Source of the DNA: Streptomyces sp. Z26
Lineage (GTDB): Bacteria > Actinomycetota > Actinomycetes > Streptomycetales > Streptomycetaceae
NCBI RefSeq assembly: GCF_003665095.1
Contig: NZ_RCHV01000002.1
Coordinates: 3,346,001-3,410,000 of the forward strand
Length of the DNA stretch: 64,000 nt
Reading direction: 5' to 3'
The position numbers and the translations under genes were made by a program. Shown in pieces: positions 16,079 to 25,335 of this stretch (position 1 is its first letter; each line of letters begins with the position of its first letter). Under the pieces are notes generated by a model. That model was not told the DNA's origin and made no database searches. It saw only the letters and a list, made by a program, of their open reading frames with translations.

Positions 16079-17829
16079 GGTGTGGGCTCCTCGGGTCGGT
16101 CGGCGGACGGGGCGTCGCCGGTGGTGTCCGTCGAGTCGTCCTCCTCGGGCAGGAGGACCCGGACGCGCAGCTGCCTGCGGAAGTGGTTCTCGACGCTCGC
16201 GGAGTTCAGCCAGTACGTCCCGCCCTGCGCGGTCGGCAGGACCCGGCCCTCCCAGGCGGCCTCGCCGGAGCCCTCGACCAGCTCCAGGCCGAGGGCCCGT
16301 ACGCGGTCGTGCGCGGTACGGCGCCAGACCTCCAGCAGCGCCTCCGGGTCCGTGTCGGGGCCGAGGCGCGCCAGCCAGTGGCGGAACGGGTCGTCCAGGT
16401 CACCGAAACCCCTGTCGCGGGCTTCCGCGCGGGGCGTCTCCTGGTCCGCGCCCGCGGCTTGCGCCAGCCCGCTGGCGAGGTTGCCCAGCAACCAGACCGC
16501 CTTCTCCGCGAGTTGCACGGCCTGCACCGCGATGTCGCGGAACGTCGGGTCGTCGGGGGAAAGCAGCACCAACGACATGTCGAGGCTGTCGTCCACGGCG
16601 TCGGCGACGACCGACTGCTGCGTGCCGTACCGGCAGCCCAGCAACCGCGCCCGGACCACGTGGTTCCGGTCCAGCGCGTCGCTCTCCACGGCCATGTCGC
16701 CCAGCCACGCGAGCACGCGCGGCGAGATGCCCGGGTCCGCGCCTCTGCCGGACTTCTGGACGGCCTCGGGCGGATAGCCGGTGATCAGTGAGGCCAGGCC
16801 CCGCCAGGCCGTACGGGACGGATCGTGGGTACGGGGGAGGTAGACCGGGCTCTCGCGCAGCTTCTTCTCCTGCTGCTCGCTGCGCCGCCAGCCCGACATC
16901 GGCTCGCGGCCGTGCATGTTGCGGTAGGGGAGGGGATCGCCGTACGCGAGGACCACGCCGTACGCCTCCCGCCCGTCGTGGTGCAGCCGCACCCGCCGGG
17001 CCTGCCAGGTGTACAGGTCGCGTGGCCCGTACGGGCGGGCGTCGGCGTCCGTCTCGGGAGCCGCCCCGGGCGGCTGCGGGCGGCGCCAGACGGGGAGGTC
17101 CCGGTCGTCGTGCTGGAGGAGGGCGGTCTCGTCGCGGGGGACCAGGTTGAGCAGCAGCGTCTCCCGCAGGCTGAGCCCCTCCACGAGGACACCGCCGAGC
17201 ATGCCCACGGACCCGACGCCGTTCGGGTAGACCTTGCCCGCCTTCTTACGGGGGTCGCCCACCGCACCGGACTTGATGCCCGCGACGTCCCACGCGTGGA
17301 CGTGCACCACCCAGCGGGCCGCCTCCGCGAAGGACAACCGCTGCGCGCCGTGCGCGCGCATGGTGAGGAACCGGTCGTTGCTGGGCACGTCCGCGACGAT
17401 CCGGTCCAGCGGAAAGACGTCTTCCTTGTCCGTGCGCAGGTCCGCCACCTGGAAGAACGGGCGTTCGGGGTGCAGCAGGTCGAAGCGCTCACGGTGCTCG
17501 GCCAGGTAGCCGGTGATCCGTGCCACCGGGAACGCCTCCGGTCCGCCCGTCCACAACTCCTCCCACGCGCCGCGCTCCGCGGGGCCGCCGTCCAGGGCGT
17601 CGTACAGCACCGCCAGCAGCAGCCGTACGAGGGCGAACTCCTGGGTGGGCAGGTCGCCCGGCACCCGGCGGATCTCCTCCGCCTGCTCGAAGAGCTCGGT
17701 GAGGGACAGCTCCTTCTCGACGCCGTCGTGCCGCAGCACCGGCAGCCAGGGCTGCGTGGTCAGGTCGAACGAGGGCACCCCTTCCGCGACGGCGGCCGGA
17801 GCGGGTGAAGGATGGGCGTCAGGGGGCAC
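16075..17829 (-). CDS. cse1: Cascade large subunit Cse1 (Cas8e, CasA)
   Basis: 584 aa. Recognises the PAM and recruits Cas3. N-terminal SFDLTTQPWLPV, the RPFFQVADLR segment and HAWDVAGIKSGAVGDPRKKAGK are strongly conserved in Cas8e of actinobacteria. The C-terminal four-helix bundle is represented from about residue 400. Overlaps cas3 by 11 nt. Confidence 0.95.
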   Translation of the reverse strand: MPPDAHPSPAPAAVAEGVPSFDLTTQPWLPVLRHDGVEKELSLTELFEQAEEIRRVPGDLPTQEFALVRLLLAVLYDALDGGPAERGAWEELWTGGPEAFPVARITGYLAEHRERFDLLHPERPFFQVADLRTDKEDVFPLDRIVADVPSNDRFLTMRAHGAQRLSFAEAARWVVHVHAWDVAGIKSGAVGDPRKKAGKVYPNGVGSVGMLGGVLVEGLSLRETLLLNLVPRDETALLQHDDRDLPVWRRPQPPGAAPETDADARPYGPRDLYTWQARRVRLHHDGREAYGVVLAYGDPLPYRNMHGREPMSGWRRSEQQEKKLRESPVYLPRTHDPSRTAWRGLASLITGYPPEAVQKSGRGADPGISPRVLAWLGDMAVESDALDRNHVVRARLLGCRYGTQQSVVADAVDDSLDMSLVLLSPDDPTFRDIAVQAVQLAEKAVWLLGNLASGLAQAAGADQETPRAEARDRGFGDLDDPFRHWLARLGPDTDPEALLEVWRRTAHDRVRALGLELVEGSGEAAWEGRVLPTAQGGTYWLNSASVENHFRRQLRVRVLLPEEDDSTDTTGDAPSADRPEEPTP

Positions 17830-20779
17830 GGGTCACCTCAAGGCCGTCGGCGGACGAGTAGCGAAGGTCGAAGCCTGCCAGTGAGCACTGACAGTCCTCG
17901 TCGAGCGTGAGGACCAACTCCCCTGCCAGCCAATGGCAGTCGCGGCCCTGCCACGCGGCGACGTACAGGCCCTCCAGCTCCGTCACCGCCTGGTCCCCGG
18001 TCTCGTACGAGAACTCGCGCGGGAGGCGCAGCGCGCTGGCGGCGACCACCTTGGCGCGGTACGCGTCCGGCGGTGATTCGGTCGGCAGCTCCAACCCGCC
18101 GCGTACGCGGTCCTTTTCGTCCGGGGGGAGGTGCGGGAGGGTGCGCAGTGCCCCGTCGGCGGTGCGCTGGACGACGAGCACCTCCACGTTGTCCTCGGTG
18201 TCGCGCACCTGCTGCCGTCCGGCCTGGGTGTCGTCGGCGTCGCCGATTCCCGCGTCGAGCCAGCCGAGCAGCGAGCTGCCCGGCGACTTGGGGGAGGTGA
18301 GCTGGAACGTCCTCGCCTTCCCCCGTTGCCCGATCCGCCGCGCCCCGTCCGCCTTCTTCGCCGCCTCCATCACTTCCTGCCAGCCCTCGGGGCCCTGCGG
18401 GGTTGTGCCGTAGGCGTCCTGGACCAACGGGCTGATGTCCTCCGGGAGTCGTACGGTCGGACCGCCGTCGTGGAGATGCGGACGGAGCACCGTCGCGGCG
18501 CGGAGGAGCGGCCACATCCCGTACACCGCCTTGGAGCCCGGCACCGGCACCGGCGGCGGCCCGGACGCGCTGGTCCACCCGCCGCCCTGTGCGCCCGCGT
18601 CGTCCGGCTCCACGCCGGTGACCAGGCAGCGCGCGGTACGCAGCCGGGCCGGGCGTTCCCTGACGTGGCGGTGGAGGCGGCCCATCCGCTGGAGGACGAG
18701 GTCCACGGGGGCGAGGTCGGTGACCAGCAGGTCGAAGTCCACGTCGAGGGACTGCTCGGCGACCTGCGTGGCCACCACGACGTGTGCGGCTTCCGGTCGC
18801 CGTGCGGCGCACGTCTCCGGTGGCCCGAAGCGCTCCCGCAGATCGGTGTCGTTCGCCGCGCGGTCCAGGTCCACGAAGCGGGAGTGCGCGACCGTCACCG
18901 CCGACGCGCCGAAACGCGCGCTCAGCACGGCAGCGGTCTCGCGCGCCTGTGCCACCGTGTTGCGGACGACCAACGCGCATCCGCCGTCGGACAGTTCGGC
19001 GGCGAGCCGGTCCGTCAACACGCTCAGGTCGTCGGGGAGCGCCTCGACGTGGATCTCCGTGGCACGCCCGGAGGCGGCGGGGGTCCGCTCGACAGCCGTA
19101 CCGCCCGGCGCGACGGCGGTGAGCAGGGGGTACGCGTGCGGGGCTCCCTCCGGCCGCAACGTCTCCGGGTACGCGCCCGCGCCCGCGTACGCCCGGCACA
19201 GCTCCCGGCGCCGGGCCGCGGGCAGCGTGGCCGAGAGCACGACCACCGGCACCTTGTAGGCGCCCAGCCAGGCGAGCGCGGCGTCGAGGTAGGTGTTCAT
19301 GTACGCGTCGTACGCGTGCGCCTCGTCGATCACGACCACCTTGCCCGCCAACGCCAGGTGGCGCAGGGCGAGATGACGGGTCTTCAGCGCGCCGAACAGG
19401 AGCTGGTCGACCGTGCCGACCACGAAGGAGGAGAGCATCCCCTTCTTGCGGCCCCGCAGCCACTGGTGCGCCACCAGTTCGGCGGTGTGCGAGACCTCGC
19501 CCTTCGCGCGGTGTGAGCCGCGCTTCCGCCGGTCCTCCGGCTCCACGGACAGGAATCGGAACGGGGCGCCCATCAGCTCGGTGAAGCGCGGGTTGAGGGC
19601 GGACTTGGCGTGCGCGAGGAACACCGAGCGCGCGCCCCGTTTCCCGTCCTCGTCGGGCAACCGGCCCAGCCAGTCCAGGAGTCGGGGGAACATCGCGTCC
19701 CCCGTCGCCCGCGTCGGCAACGCGAAGAAGCAGCCACCCGCGCCCGACCGGGCGGCGAACACCTCCGCTGCGGCGAGCGCCGCCTCCGTCTTCCCCTCGC
19801 CCATGGGCGCCTCGACGATCAGCAGACCCGACTCGGGCAGTTCACGAGCCAGTCGTACGGCTGCCGCCTGAACGGGGCGTACGTGGGCCCCGGAAGGGAG
19901 GGCGAACCGCGAGCGGAAGTGCGCGTCCGCCTCCTCCGGAGGGTCCACCGCCCGCCACGGCGCCGGGAGTTCGAGCCCCCGCCAGGCCGCGTCGACCCGT
20001 TCGGCGGAGGTCTGGCTCTGCGCGTCGGGGTAGTAGGGGAACAGGTCCGGGTTGCTCGCGATCCAGTCCGCCACGATCACCGTCGCGGACAACAGCACCT
20101 GCGCGGGCTGGGGAAGCCGTACGTCCCTCCAGGGCCCGAGCCGTTCCTCCACCCCGCACGCCGCTGCGGCGGCGTCCAGCAACTCCGTCTGGACCTCGCG
20201 CCACAACGCCTCGGACGCCCCGCGCGTACGCAACAGGGAACTCCTGGCATGGAGCTGCCTGACCTGATCCGAGTCCGGCGGTACGCCGTGGTGCCCGCCG
20301 ACGACCACCGTGAACTGCCCGCGCGCGGACTTGGGGAACTTGCCCCGCTCCTCCAGCCACTCGTCGAGCAGGAGCTGCCCGGCCAGACCGTGCGGAGCCG
20401 CACTCCGCTCGGCGAGCAGCCGTCGCGTGGACATCGCCAAGCCGTGGTCCTGCATCACCCCGGCCAGATCCTCCACCTGACAGGCGAAGGCCGGTGTCGC
20501 CTTGCCGATGTCGTGCACGGTCGCCAGCCATACGACCAGCAGCCGCGCGTCCGACTCCCCGTTCGGCAGAGCCCCGGCCACCAACTGCCGTACCTGCCGC
20601 GGCAACCAGTGATCCCAGAGCCTCCCGGCCACCGCTCCGCTGTCCGCCATGTGCCGCCACAGAGGCAGCCACGCCCCACTCCGACCGCCCTCACGCTGGT
20701 CTGACTTCGCCCACACCTTCCGCGCGGGCGAGGACAACCCCTTGCCCAGCCGGGCGGGATCAGGCCCCTCGTCGTTCAT
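17819..20779 (-). CDS. cas3: CRISPR effector nuclease-helicase Cas3 (HD + DExH, type I-E)
   Basis: 986 aa; degrades DNA marked by Cascade. The HD nuclease domain is N-terminal (His43, HD at 89-90 in ATVHDIGKATPAF, GGHHG near 158). The helicase follows, with Walker A VEAPMGEGKTEAAL (about 320), IDEAHAYDAY (about 483), LSATLP motif III and VVATQVAEQSLDVDFD motif V/VI. No residue is obviously missing. First gene of the operon. There is no strong ribosome binding site; TTAAAT lies 10 nt before the ATG and could be a -10 element of a nearly leaderless message. Confidence 0.96.
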   Translation of the reverse strand: MNDEGPDPARLGKGLSSPARKVWAKSDQREGGRSGAWLPLWRHMADSGAVAGRLWDHWLPRQVRQLVAGALPNGESDARLLVVWLATVHDIGKATPAFACQVEDLAGVMQDHGLAMSTRRLLAERSAAPHGLAGQLLLDEWLEERGKFPKSARGQFTVVVGGHHGVPPDSDQVRQLHARSSLLRTRGASEALWREVQTELLDAAAAACGVEERLGPWRDVRLPQPAQVLLSATVIVADWIASNPDLFPYYPDAQSQTSAERVDAAWRGLELPAPWRAVDPPEEADAHFRSRFALPSGAHVRPVQAAAVRLARELPESGLLIVEAPMGEGKTEAALAAAEVFAARSGAGGCFFALPTRATGDAMFPRLLDWLGRLPDEDGKRGARSVFLAHAKSALNPRFTELMGAPFRFLSVEPEDRRKRGSHRAKGEVSHTAELVAHQWLRGRKKGMLSSFVVGTVDQLLFGALKTRHLALRHLALAGKVVVIDEAHAYDAYMNTYLDAALAWLGAYKVPVVVLSATLPAARRRELCRAYAGAGAYPETLRPEGAPHAYPLLTAVAPGGTAVERTPAASGRATEIHVEALPDDLSVLTDRLAAELSDGGCALVVRNTVAQARETAAVLSARFGASAVTVAHSRFVDLDRAANDTDLRERFGPPETCAARRPEAAHVVVATQVAEQSLDVDFDLLVTDLAPVDLVLQRMGRLHRHVRERPARLRTARCLVTGVEPDDAGAQGGGWTSASGPPPVPVPGSKAVYGMWPLLRAATVLRPHLHDGGPTVRLPEDISPLVQDAYGTTPQGPEGWQEVMEAAKKADGARRIGQRGKARTFQLTSPKSPGSSLLGWLDAGIGDADDTQAGRQQVRDTEDNVEVLVVQRTADGALRTLPHLPPDEKDRVRGGLELPTESPPDAYRAKVVAASALRLPREFSYETGDQAVTELEGLYVAAWQGRDCHWLAGELVLTLDEDCQCSLAGFDLRYSSADGLEVTRAP

Positions 20780-21069
20780 GGAGGGGATTTAATCCTTTGA
20801 AAGAGTGACTGTCATGAGAATGCAGGGACTTTGGCTGATAAGTCCTGTTACTCGTTGGTGTGTTGAGGACCCGGGGGCTCTCTACGCGGCCGATTCTCGT
20901 GCCTCACGCCGTCCGTCGGGATCGCTCGTTCGGGTGGCATCGCGGGGCCTAGGCTGGGCGTCGCGCGGTGCCAGGCGGTGGCTCGTTCGACGGGGTGGTC
21001 GAAATGTCGGAATCTTTGAAAGTTGCTCGGAACGGTCCCCCGGGCCGATAAACCCGCAGGTCAACGAGA
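20780..21069. promoter_or_regulatory. CRISPR leader and divergent cas promoter region
   Basis: 290 bp between the cas3 start and the first repeat. It must carry the minus-strand cas operon promoter and the plus-strand array leader. A 9-bp palindrome CTTTGAAAG occurs at both ends (20795-20803, beside cas3, and 21014-21022, before the array), preceded by AATCC or AAT. An inverted repeat GGACTT-N8-AAGTCC lies at 20826-20845. The array-proximal 70 bp are relatively AT-rich, as usual for a leader. Confidence 0.75.
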
Positions 21070-21893
21070 CTGCTCCCCGCGCACGCGGGGATGGACCAGG
21101 TTCGGCAACAGGGGAAAAGTGGGCATGAGCCTGCTCCCCGCGCACGCGGGGATGGACCCTCCGCATCGGCCAGCGCCGAGCCCAGCAACTCCTGCTCCCC
21201 GCGCACGCGGGGATGGACCCCTTCAGGCCGTCGAATCCCTTCGGCGTGACGTCTGCTCCCCGCGCACGCGGGGATGGACCCGGGAGCGATCGTGCAGCCA
21301 CCCGCGCCTGCCCCTGCTCCCCGCGCACGCGGGGATGGACCCGCCTCGGTGCGCGTCTTGATGACGCGGTAGTCGCTGCTCCCCGCGCACGCGGGGATGG
21401 ACCCCCCATCCGGGGTCGCGGCGGCAGGGGCCGGGGCTGCTCCCCGCGCACGCGGGGATGGACCCCGTGGTGGGACCGGACGGTCTACAAGCACCGCCTG
21501 CTCCCCGCGCACGCGGGGATGGACCCCGTGGTGGGACCGGACGGTCTACAAGCACCGCCTGCTCCCCGCGCACGCGGGGATGGACCCACCGACTCGCTCA
21601 CCGCTGGCTCCTAGCCCACCTGCTCCCCGCGCACGCGGGGATGGACCCACCGACTCGCTCACCGCTGGCTCCTAGCCCACCTGCTCCCCGCGCACGCGGG
21701 GATGGACCCACACCGCGATCCGCGCCCTCATCAGCCAGGCACTGCTCCCCGCGCACGCGGGGATGGACCCTCGTCATCCGATGGTGCGACGAGATCGAGC
21801 CCCTGCTCCCCGCGCACGCGGGGATCGACCTCCTTACCAGCAGGGTCGCACGACGCCTTGCGGCTGCTCCCCCGCGCACGCGGGGATGGACTT
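21070..21893 (+). CRISPR. Type I-E CRISPR array, 14 repeats and 13 spacers
   Basis: Repeat of 29 bp beginning CTGCTCCCCGCGCACGCGGG, with a CCCCGCG-CA-CGCGGGG hairpin. Spacers are 32 bp except spacer 5 (33 bp). Spacers 7 and 8 (21466-21497, 21527-21558) are identical, as are spacers 9 and 10 (21588-21619, 21649-21680). The first repeat differs only in its last base (A). The last two repeats are degenerate: 21803-21831 has two substitutions, 21864-21893 has an inserted C and altered end. This places the leader on the left, next to cas3, and transcription on the plus strand. Confidence 0.98.
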
Positions 21894-21910
21894 CCGTCCG
21901 CCCTGGCGCG

Positions 21911-22564
21911 TCAGCCCGCGCCGCCGTCCAGGAGGTGGTGGTAGCGGAGGCGGAGGGCGCGTTCCGTGCTGGCGGTCAGGGTGACGAGGACGACCGCGAT
22001 GTTCGTCCACACCGACAGGTGCACCGGTGCGGTGAACGACCCGATGTGCTGGGCGATTTCCGGGGGCTCGGTGAGTTTCTCCGCCACCTGGGAGAGCAGC
22101 AGGAGCAGCGCGGTGGTGAGGGCCACGGCCGAGACGCCGCCGATGGCGCGGCTCAGTGTCGGGTGTCGTCGGGCGAGTTGTGCGCGGCGGCCCTCGGCGG
22201 AGGCGGGGTCGGGGGTGAGTTGGCGCGCGTGCCCGTCGGCGGTGACGTGGTGGCAGCGTTTCAGGCCGAAGCCGCTCATCGCGACCTCGATGGTGCCGCC
22301 CTCGACGGGGAAGACGGCGGGGAGTCGGCATACGGCGCGCTGTCTGCCGTCGACGTACAGTTCCGCGTCGACGTTGCCGGAGCCCTGGTTCTGACCGTGC
22401 CGGACGTCCACGGCGTAGACGGTCCACCGGCCGGTGGAGTCCGCCGTACGGAGGTAGAACAGGGCCCGGGTGAGCTGCTGCCACCAGCGGAAGCGCTTCA
22501 GTTCCCGCCCGTCTCCGGGCCTGACGCGCTGGAGGGCCCGACGCCGTCGCCATTCCTTGAGCAT
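21911..22564 (-). CDS. Membrane protein of unknown function, paralogue of 45717-46382
   Basis: 217 aa from ATG 22564. The N-terminal soluble domain (about 1-135) contains RELKRFRWWQQ, AELYVDGRQRAVCRLPAVFPVEGG and MSGFGLKRCHHV. Two hydrophobic helices follow (about 143-165 and 183-203), then a conserved ERALRLRYHHLLDG tail. The whole protein aligns with the gene at 45717-46382 in this window. No function known to me. The stop is 17 bp beyond the last CRISPR repeat; it is convergent with the array. Confidence 0.7.
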   Translation of the reverse strand: MLKEWRRRRALQRVRPGDGRELKRFRWWQQLTRALFYLRTADSTGRWTVYAVDVRHGQNQGSGNVDAELYVDGRQRAVCRLPAVFPVEGGTIEVAMSGFGLKRCHHVTADGHARQLTPDPASAEGRRAQLARRHPTLSRAIGGVSAVALTTALLLLLSQVAEKLTEPPEIAQHIGSFTAPVHLSVWTNIAVVLVTLTASTERALRLRYHHLLDGGAG

Positions 22565-22665
22565 GTGCCTGCTCCCGTTCCTGTCCCTGTTCCCGTGCTT
22601 GTCCCTGTTCGGGGCCGTTTCCGTCGTCCGCGCGCGCGGTGGTACGCGATGCCGCGGAGGGAGCG

Positions 22666-22926
22666 TCAACCGGTGCCCGGCCCGGGGGCGCCCCGTCCGG
22701 CTGCCGACTGGAGTCGCAGGTGTGCCCAACCGCCGTACGCGATGCCGACGGCCGCGACCAGGCACAGCAGCACCGTCCGCCCCACCAGCCCACCGGGCAA
22801 CTGGTCGAGCGGCCCCCACCACCGCCCGGCCCCCCGGTCGAGCACCCCGTGGATCGCGGTCGGCGCGGCCAGGGCCGCGAGCGCCATGCCGAGGGCCTCC
22901 AGGACCACGTGGCCGCCTCTGCTCAT
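22666..22926 (-). CDS. Small membrane protein (86 aa)
   Basis: ATG 22926, with a GTG one codon earlier and GGGAG 6-9 bases upstream. Two hydrophobic segments are visible (ALGMALAALAAPTAIHGV and GRTVLLCLVAAVGIAYGG). Upstream of the membrane protein at 21911-22564 with a 100-bp gap, so perhaps co-transcribed. Divergent from the histidine kinase gene. No recognised family. Confidence 0.55.
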   Translation of the reverse strand: MSRGGHVVLEALGMALAALAAPTAIHGVLDRGAGRWWGPLDQLPGGLVGRTVLLCLVAAVGIAYGGWAHLRLQSAAGRGAPGPGTG

Positions 22927-23154
22927 CACGACGTACTCCCTTCCGCGGACGGTCGTTCCGGCCGATGGCCCATCCGGCCCGCCCGGCCGTTCCGGTACGT
23001 GGACGAGTCTGTTCAGCCGCCGCCCCCGGCACATCGGACCGGCGTCCACAGCCGCCCCCGACCCCGGTCGGGGGGCCCGTACGACCGGGGGCGGGGACGG
23101 CCGTCGACCCAGGTCCGCTGCGAGCGCCCGTACGTCCTCGCGAGAATTGCCGCC

Positions 23155-24342
23155 ATGAACACGGACGTGGTGCTGCCCCGCCCCGGCTGGTGGCAGCAGA
23201 CCTGGCGGCTCGGCGCGGCAGCGGCGGTGGGTGTCCCGGTGTGGCTGTCCACCGGGGTGCTGCTGCCGGACGGGCGGGCGGCGGAGGCGGGCACCTGGTA
23301 CGCCACCGGCGACCCGCTGGTGGCCCTCGGCTGCCTGACGCTGCTGCTGTGGCGGCGGCGGTTCCCGCTGGCCGTCGCCATGACGGTCGCGATCGCGTCG
23401 ACCGCGTCGACGCTTGCCACCGGCGCCGCGCTGCTGGCGCTGACGTCGATCGCCACGCGCCGCCGCCCGGTGGAGATCGGGGCGGTCGTCCTGGCGTACG
23501 TGGTCGCGTCGTCGTTCTCCGTCGGGCTGTACCCCGTGGAGGAGGGCGACGGCGCGACGTGGCTGGAACGGGCGGTCATCCCCGCGTTGACGGCGGGGAT
23601 CGCGGTGGCCGTCGGTACGGCGATCGGGGCGCGGCGCGTGGAGTTGCGGTCCCTGCGCGAGCGGGCGGAGAGCGCGGAACGGGAGCAGGTGGCGCGCGCG
23701 GCGCAGGCGCGCGCCCTCGAACGCAACCGCATCGCGCGGGAGATGCACGACGTACTGGCGCACCGCATCTCGCTGGTCGCCATGCAGGCCGGGGTCCTCG
23801 GCCACCGTTCCGACCTCACGGCCGAGGAGAGCGGCACCCTGGTGCGCGGCATCGCGGACGGCTCCCAGCAGGCGCTGGAGGAACTGCGCGACGTGCTCGG
23901 CGTCCTCCGCGCCGACCCGGACCGGCCGGAGCCGCCGCAGCCGTCCCTCGACCGCGTTCCCGAACTCGTCGACGACGCCCGTACGTCGGGGCTGGACGCC
24001 ACGTTCACCGGCACGGTGACCGGTACGCCGTCCGACGCCCTCGGCCGTACCTGCTACCGCGTCGTGCAGGAGGGGCTGACCAACGCGGCGAAGCACGCCC
24101 CCGGCGCGGACGTACGCGTCACCGTGGCGGGGTCGCCCGGCGGCGAGCTGCGCGTCACCGTGCGCAACTCCCGCGCCGGGGCGGCCCGTACCGTACGTCC
24201 GCCCTCGTCCGGCTTCGGCCTGCCCGGCCTCGGCGAACGCGTCACCCTCGCGGGCGGGACGCTCGACCACGGCCCCGCGCCCGACGGCGGGTACGTCCTC
24301 ACCGCACGGCTACCCTGGCCGCCCCAGCCCCAGGAGAGATGA
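23155..24342 (+). CDS. Sensor histidine kinase (NarL/DesK type)
   Basis: 395 aa. Five or so hydrophobic segments (about 15-160) precede a HisKA_3 domain with the phosphoacceptor in REMHDVLAHRISLV, then a HATPase_c domain (LTNAAKHAPGADVRV, FGLPGLGERVTLAGG). Class of intramembrane-sensing kinases paired with LuxR-type regulators. Overlaps its response regulator (ATGA). No target operon is adjacent except the small membrane genes on the other strand. Confidence 0.92.
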   Translation: MNTDVVLPRPGWWQQTWRLGAAAAVGVPVWLSTGVLLPDGRAAEAGTWYATGDPLVALGCLTLLLWRRRFPLAVAMTVAIASTASTLATGAALLALTSIATRRRPVEIGAVVLAYVVASSFSVGLYPVEEGDGATWLERAVIPALTAGIAVAVGTAIGARRVELRSLRERAESAEREQVARAAQARALERNRIAREMHDVLAHRISLVAMQAGVLGHRSDLTAEESGTLVRGIADGSQQALEELRDVLGVLRADPDRPEPPQPSLDRVPELVDDARTSGLDATFTGTVTGTPSDALGRTCYRVVQEGLTNAAKHAPGADVRVTVAGSPGGELRVTVRNSRAGAARTVRPPSSGFGLPGLGERVTLAGGTLDHGPAPDGGYVLTARLPWPPQPQER

Positions 24343-25031
24343 GGACCGTGGACAGCGAGCGGGAGTTGGTACGTGTCGTCCTCGTCGACGACGACCAGCT
24401 GGTACGGATGGCGCTGCGCCTGATCATCGACGGCGAACCGGACCTGGCGGTCGTCGCGGAGGCGGCCGACGGCGACGCCGCGCTCGGTGTCGTGGCCGAA
24501 CACCGGCCCGACGTCGTCCTGATGGACGTGCGGATGCCCGGCCGTGACGGCCTCAGCGCCACCCGGGAACTCCTCGGCCGCCCCGCGCCGCCGCGTGTGC
24601 TCGTGCTCACCACCTTCGACTCCGACGACATGGTGCTCGGCGCGCTGCGCGCCGGTGCCCTCGGCTTCGTCCTCAAGGACACTCCCCCCGCGCGGATCGT
24701 CGAGGCGGTACGGACGGTGGCCGACGGAAACCCCGTACTGTCCCCCGAGGCCACCGCGCGCGTGATCGCCGCCGCCACCGGGCCGCGTACCTCCGGCTCC
24801 GACGCCCGGACCGCGTCCCGCGCGGCCGCGCGGAAGCGCCTCGCCGCGCTGACCGAACGGGAACTCGACACCGCGCGCGCGATCGCCGACGGCCTGGGCA
24901 ATCCGGAGATCGCCGGGCGGCTGCACATCAGCGTCGCCACGGTGAAGGCGCACACCAGCAGCCTGTTCGCCAAGCTGGCGGTGGAGAACAGGGTGCAGAT
25001 CGCCCTCGTGGTACGCGACGCGGAGGAGTGA
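24339..25031 (+). CDS. Two-component response regulator (NarL/LuxR family)
   Basis: 230 aa from ATG 24339 (GTG 24348 is an alternative start). Receiver domain with acidic pocket VDDD, phosphorylatable Asp in LMDVRMPG and Lys in VLKDTPP. The LuxR-type HTH is at the C-terminus (LTERELDTARAIADGLGNPEIAGRL and TVKAHTSSLFAKL). Cognate partner of the overlapping kinase. Confidence 0.92.
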   Translation: MRTVDSERELVRVVLVDDDQLVRMALRLIIDGEPDLAVVAEAADGDAALGVVAEHRPDVVLMDVRMPGRDGLSATRELLGRPAPPRVLVLTTFDSDDMVLGALRAGALGFVLKDTPPARIVEAVRTVADGNPVLSPEATARVIAAATGPRTSGSDARTASRAAARKRLAALTERELDTARAIADGLGNPEIAGRLHISVATVKAHTSSLFAKLAVENRVQIALVVRDAEE

Positions 25032-25335
25032 CCACCGCTCACCCGGCCTCCTACCCGCTCCGCCAGTGTCCTTCCCGCTCCGCCGCCGCCGCGCGCGCGG
25101 CGAGCGCCGACGTGCTCGCGTGCGCCATGCGGTGCCACCTCGGGGTCGACGGGCCCGGCGGATCCGGCCGGACGGTGTGTCCGACGCAGGGTGGGCGTAC
25201 GGGTCCGCGCCGCACCCGTACGGGTCCCGCGCCCGTACGGGATGGACGGCGCCCTCCGGCACGTTCACCCTGACGTGGCGGTCCGCGCACCCGCCGTCAC
25301 GTACCCCGCCGTCACGTACTCCAGGGAAGGAACGC
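25032..25335. other. Intergenic region before the O-methyltransferase
   Basis: 304 bp. It contains several CGTACGGG words and a 14-bp tandem direct repeat CCGCCGTCACGTAC at 25291-25304 and 25306-25319, immediately upstream of the methyltransferase ribosome binding site. The repeat could be an operator. No gene seen. Confidence 0.4.

Noticed and set aside
20882..21512. Repetitive proteins with RARGA or HAGMDP repeats encoded over the CRISPR array
   Set aside because: These are translations of CRISPR repeats on either strand.
21070..21893. Spacers targeting genes within this window
   Set aside because: By eye no spacer matches any other part of the window; a database search would be needed for phage or plasmid targets.
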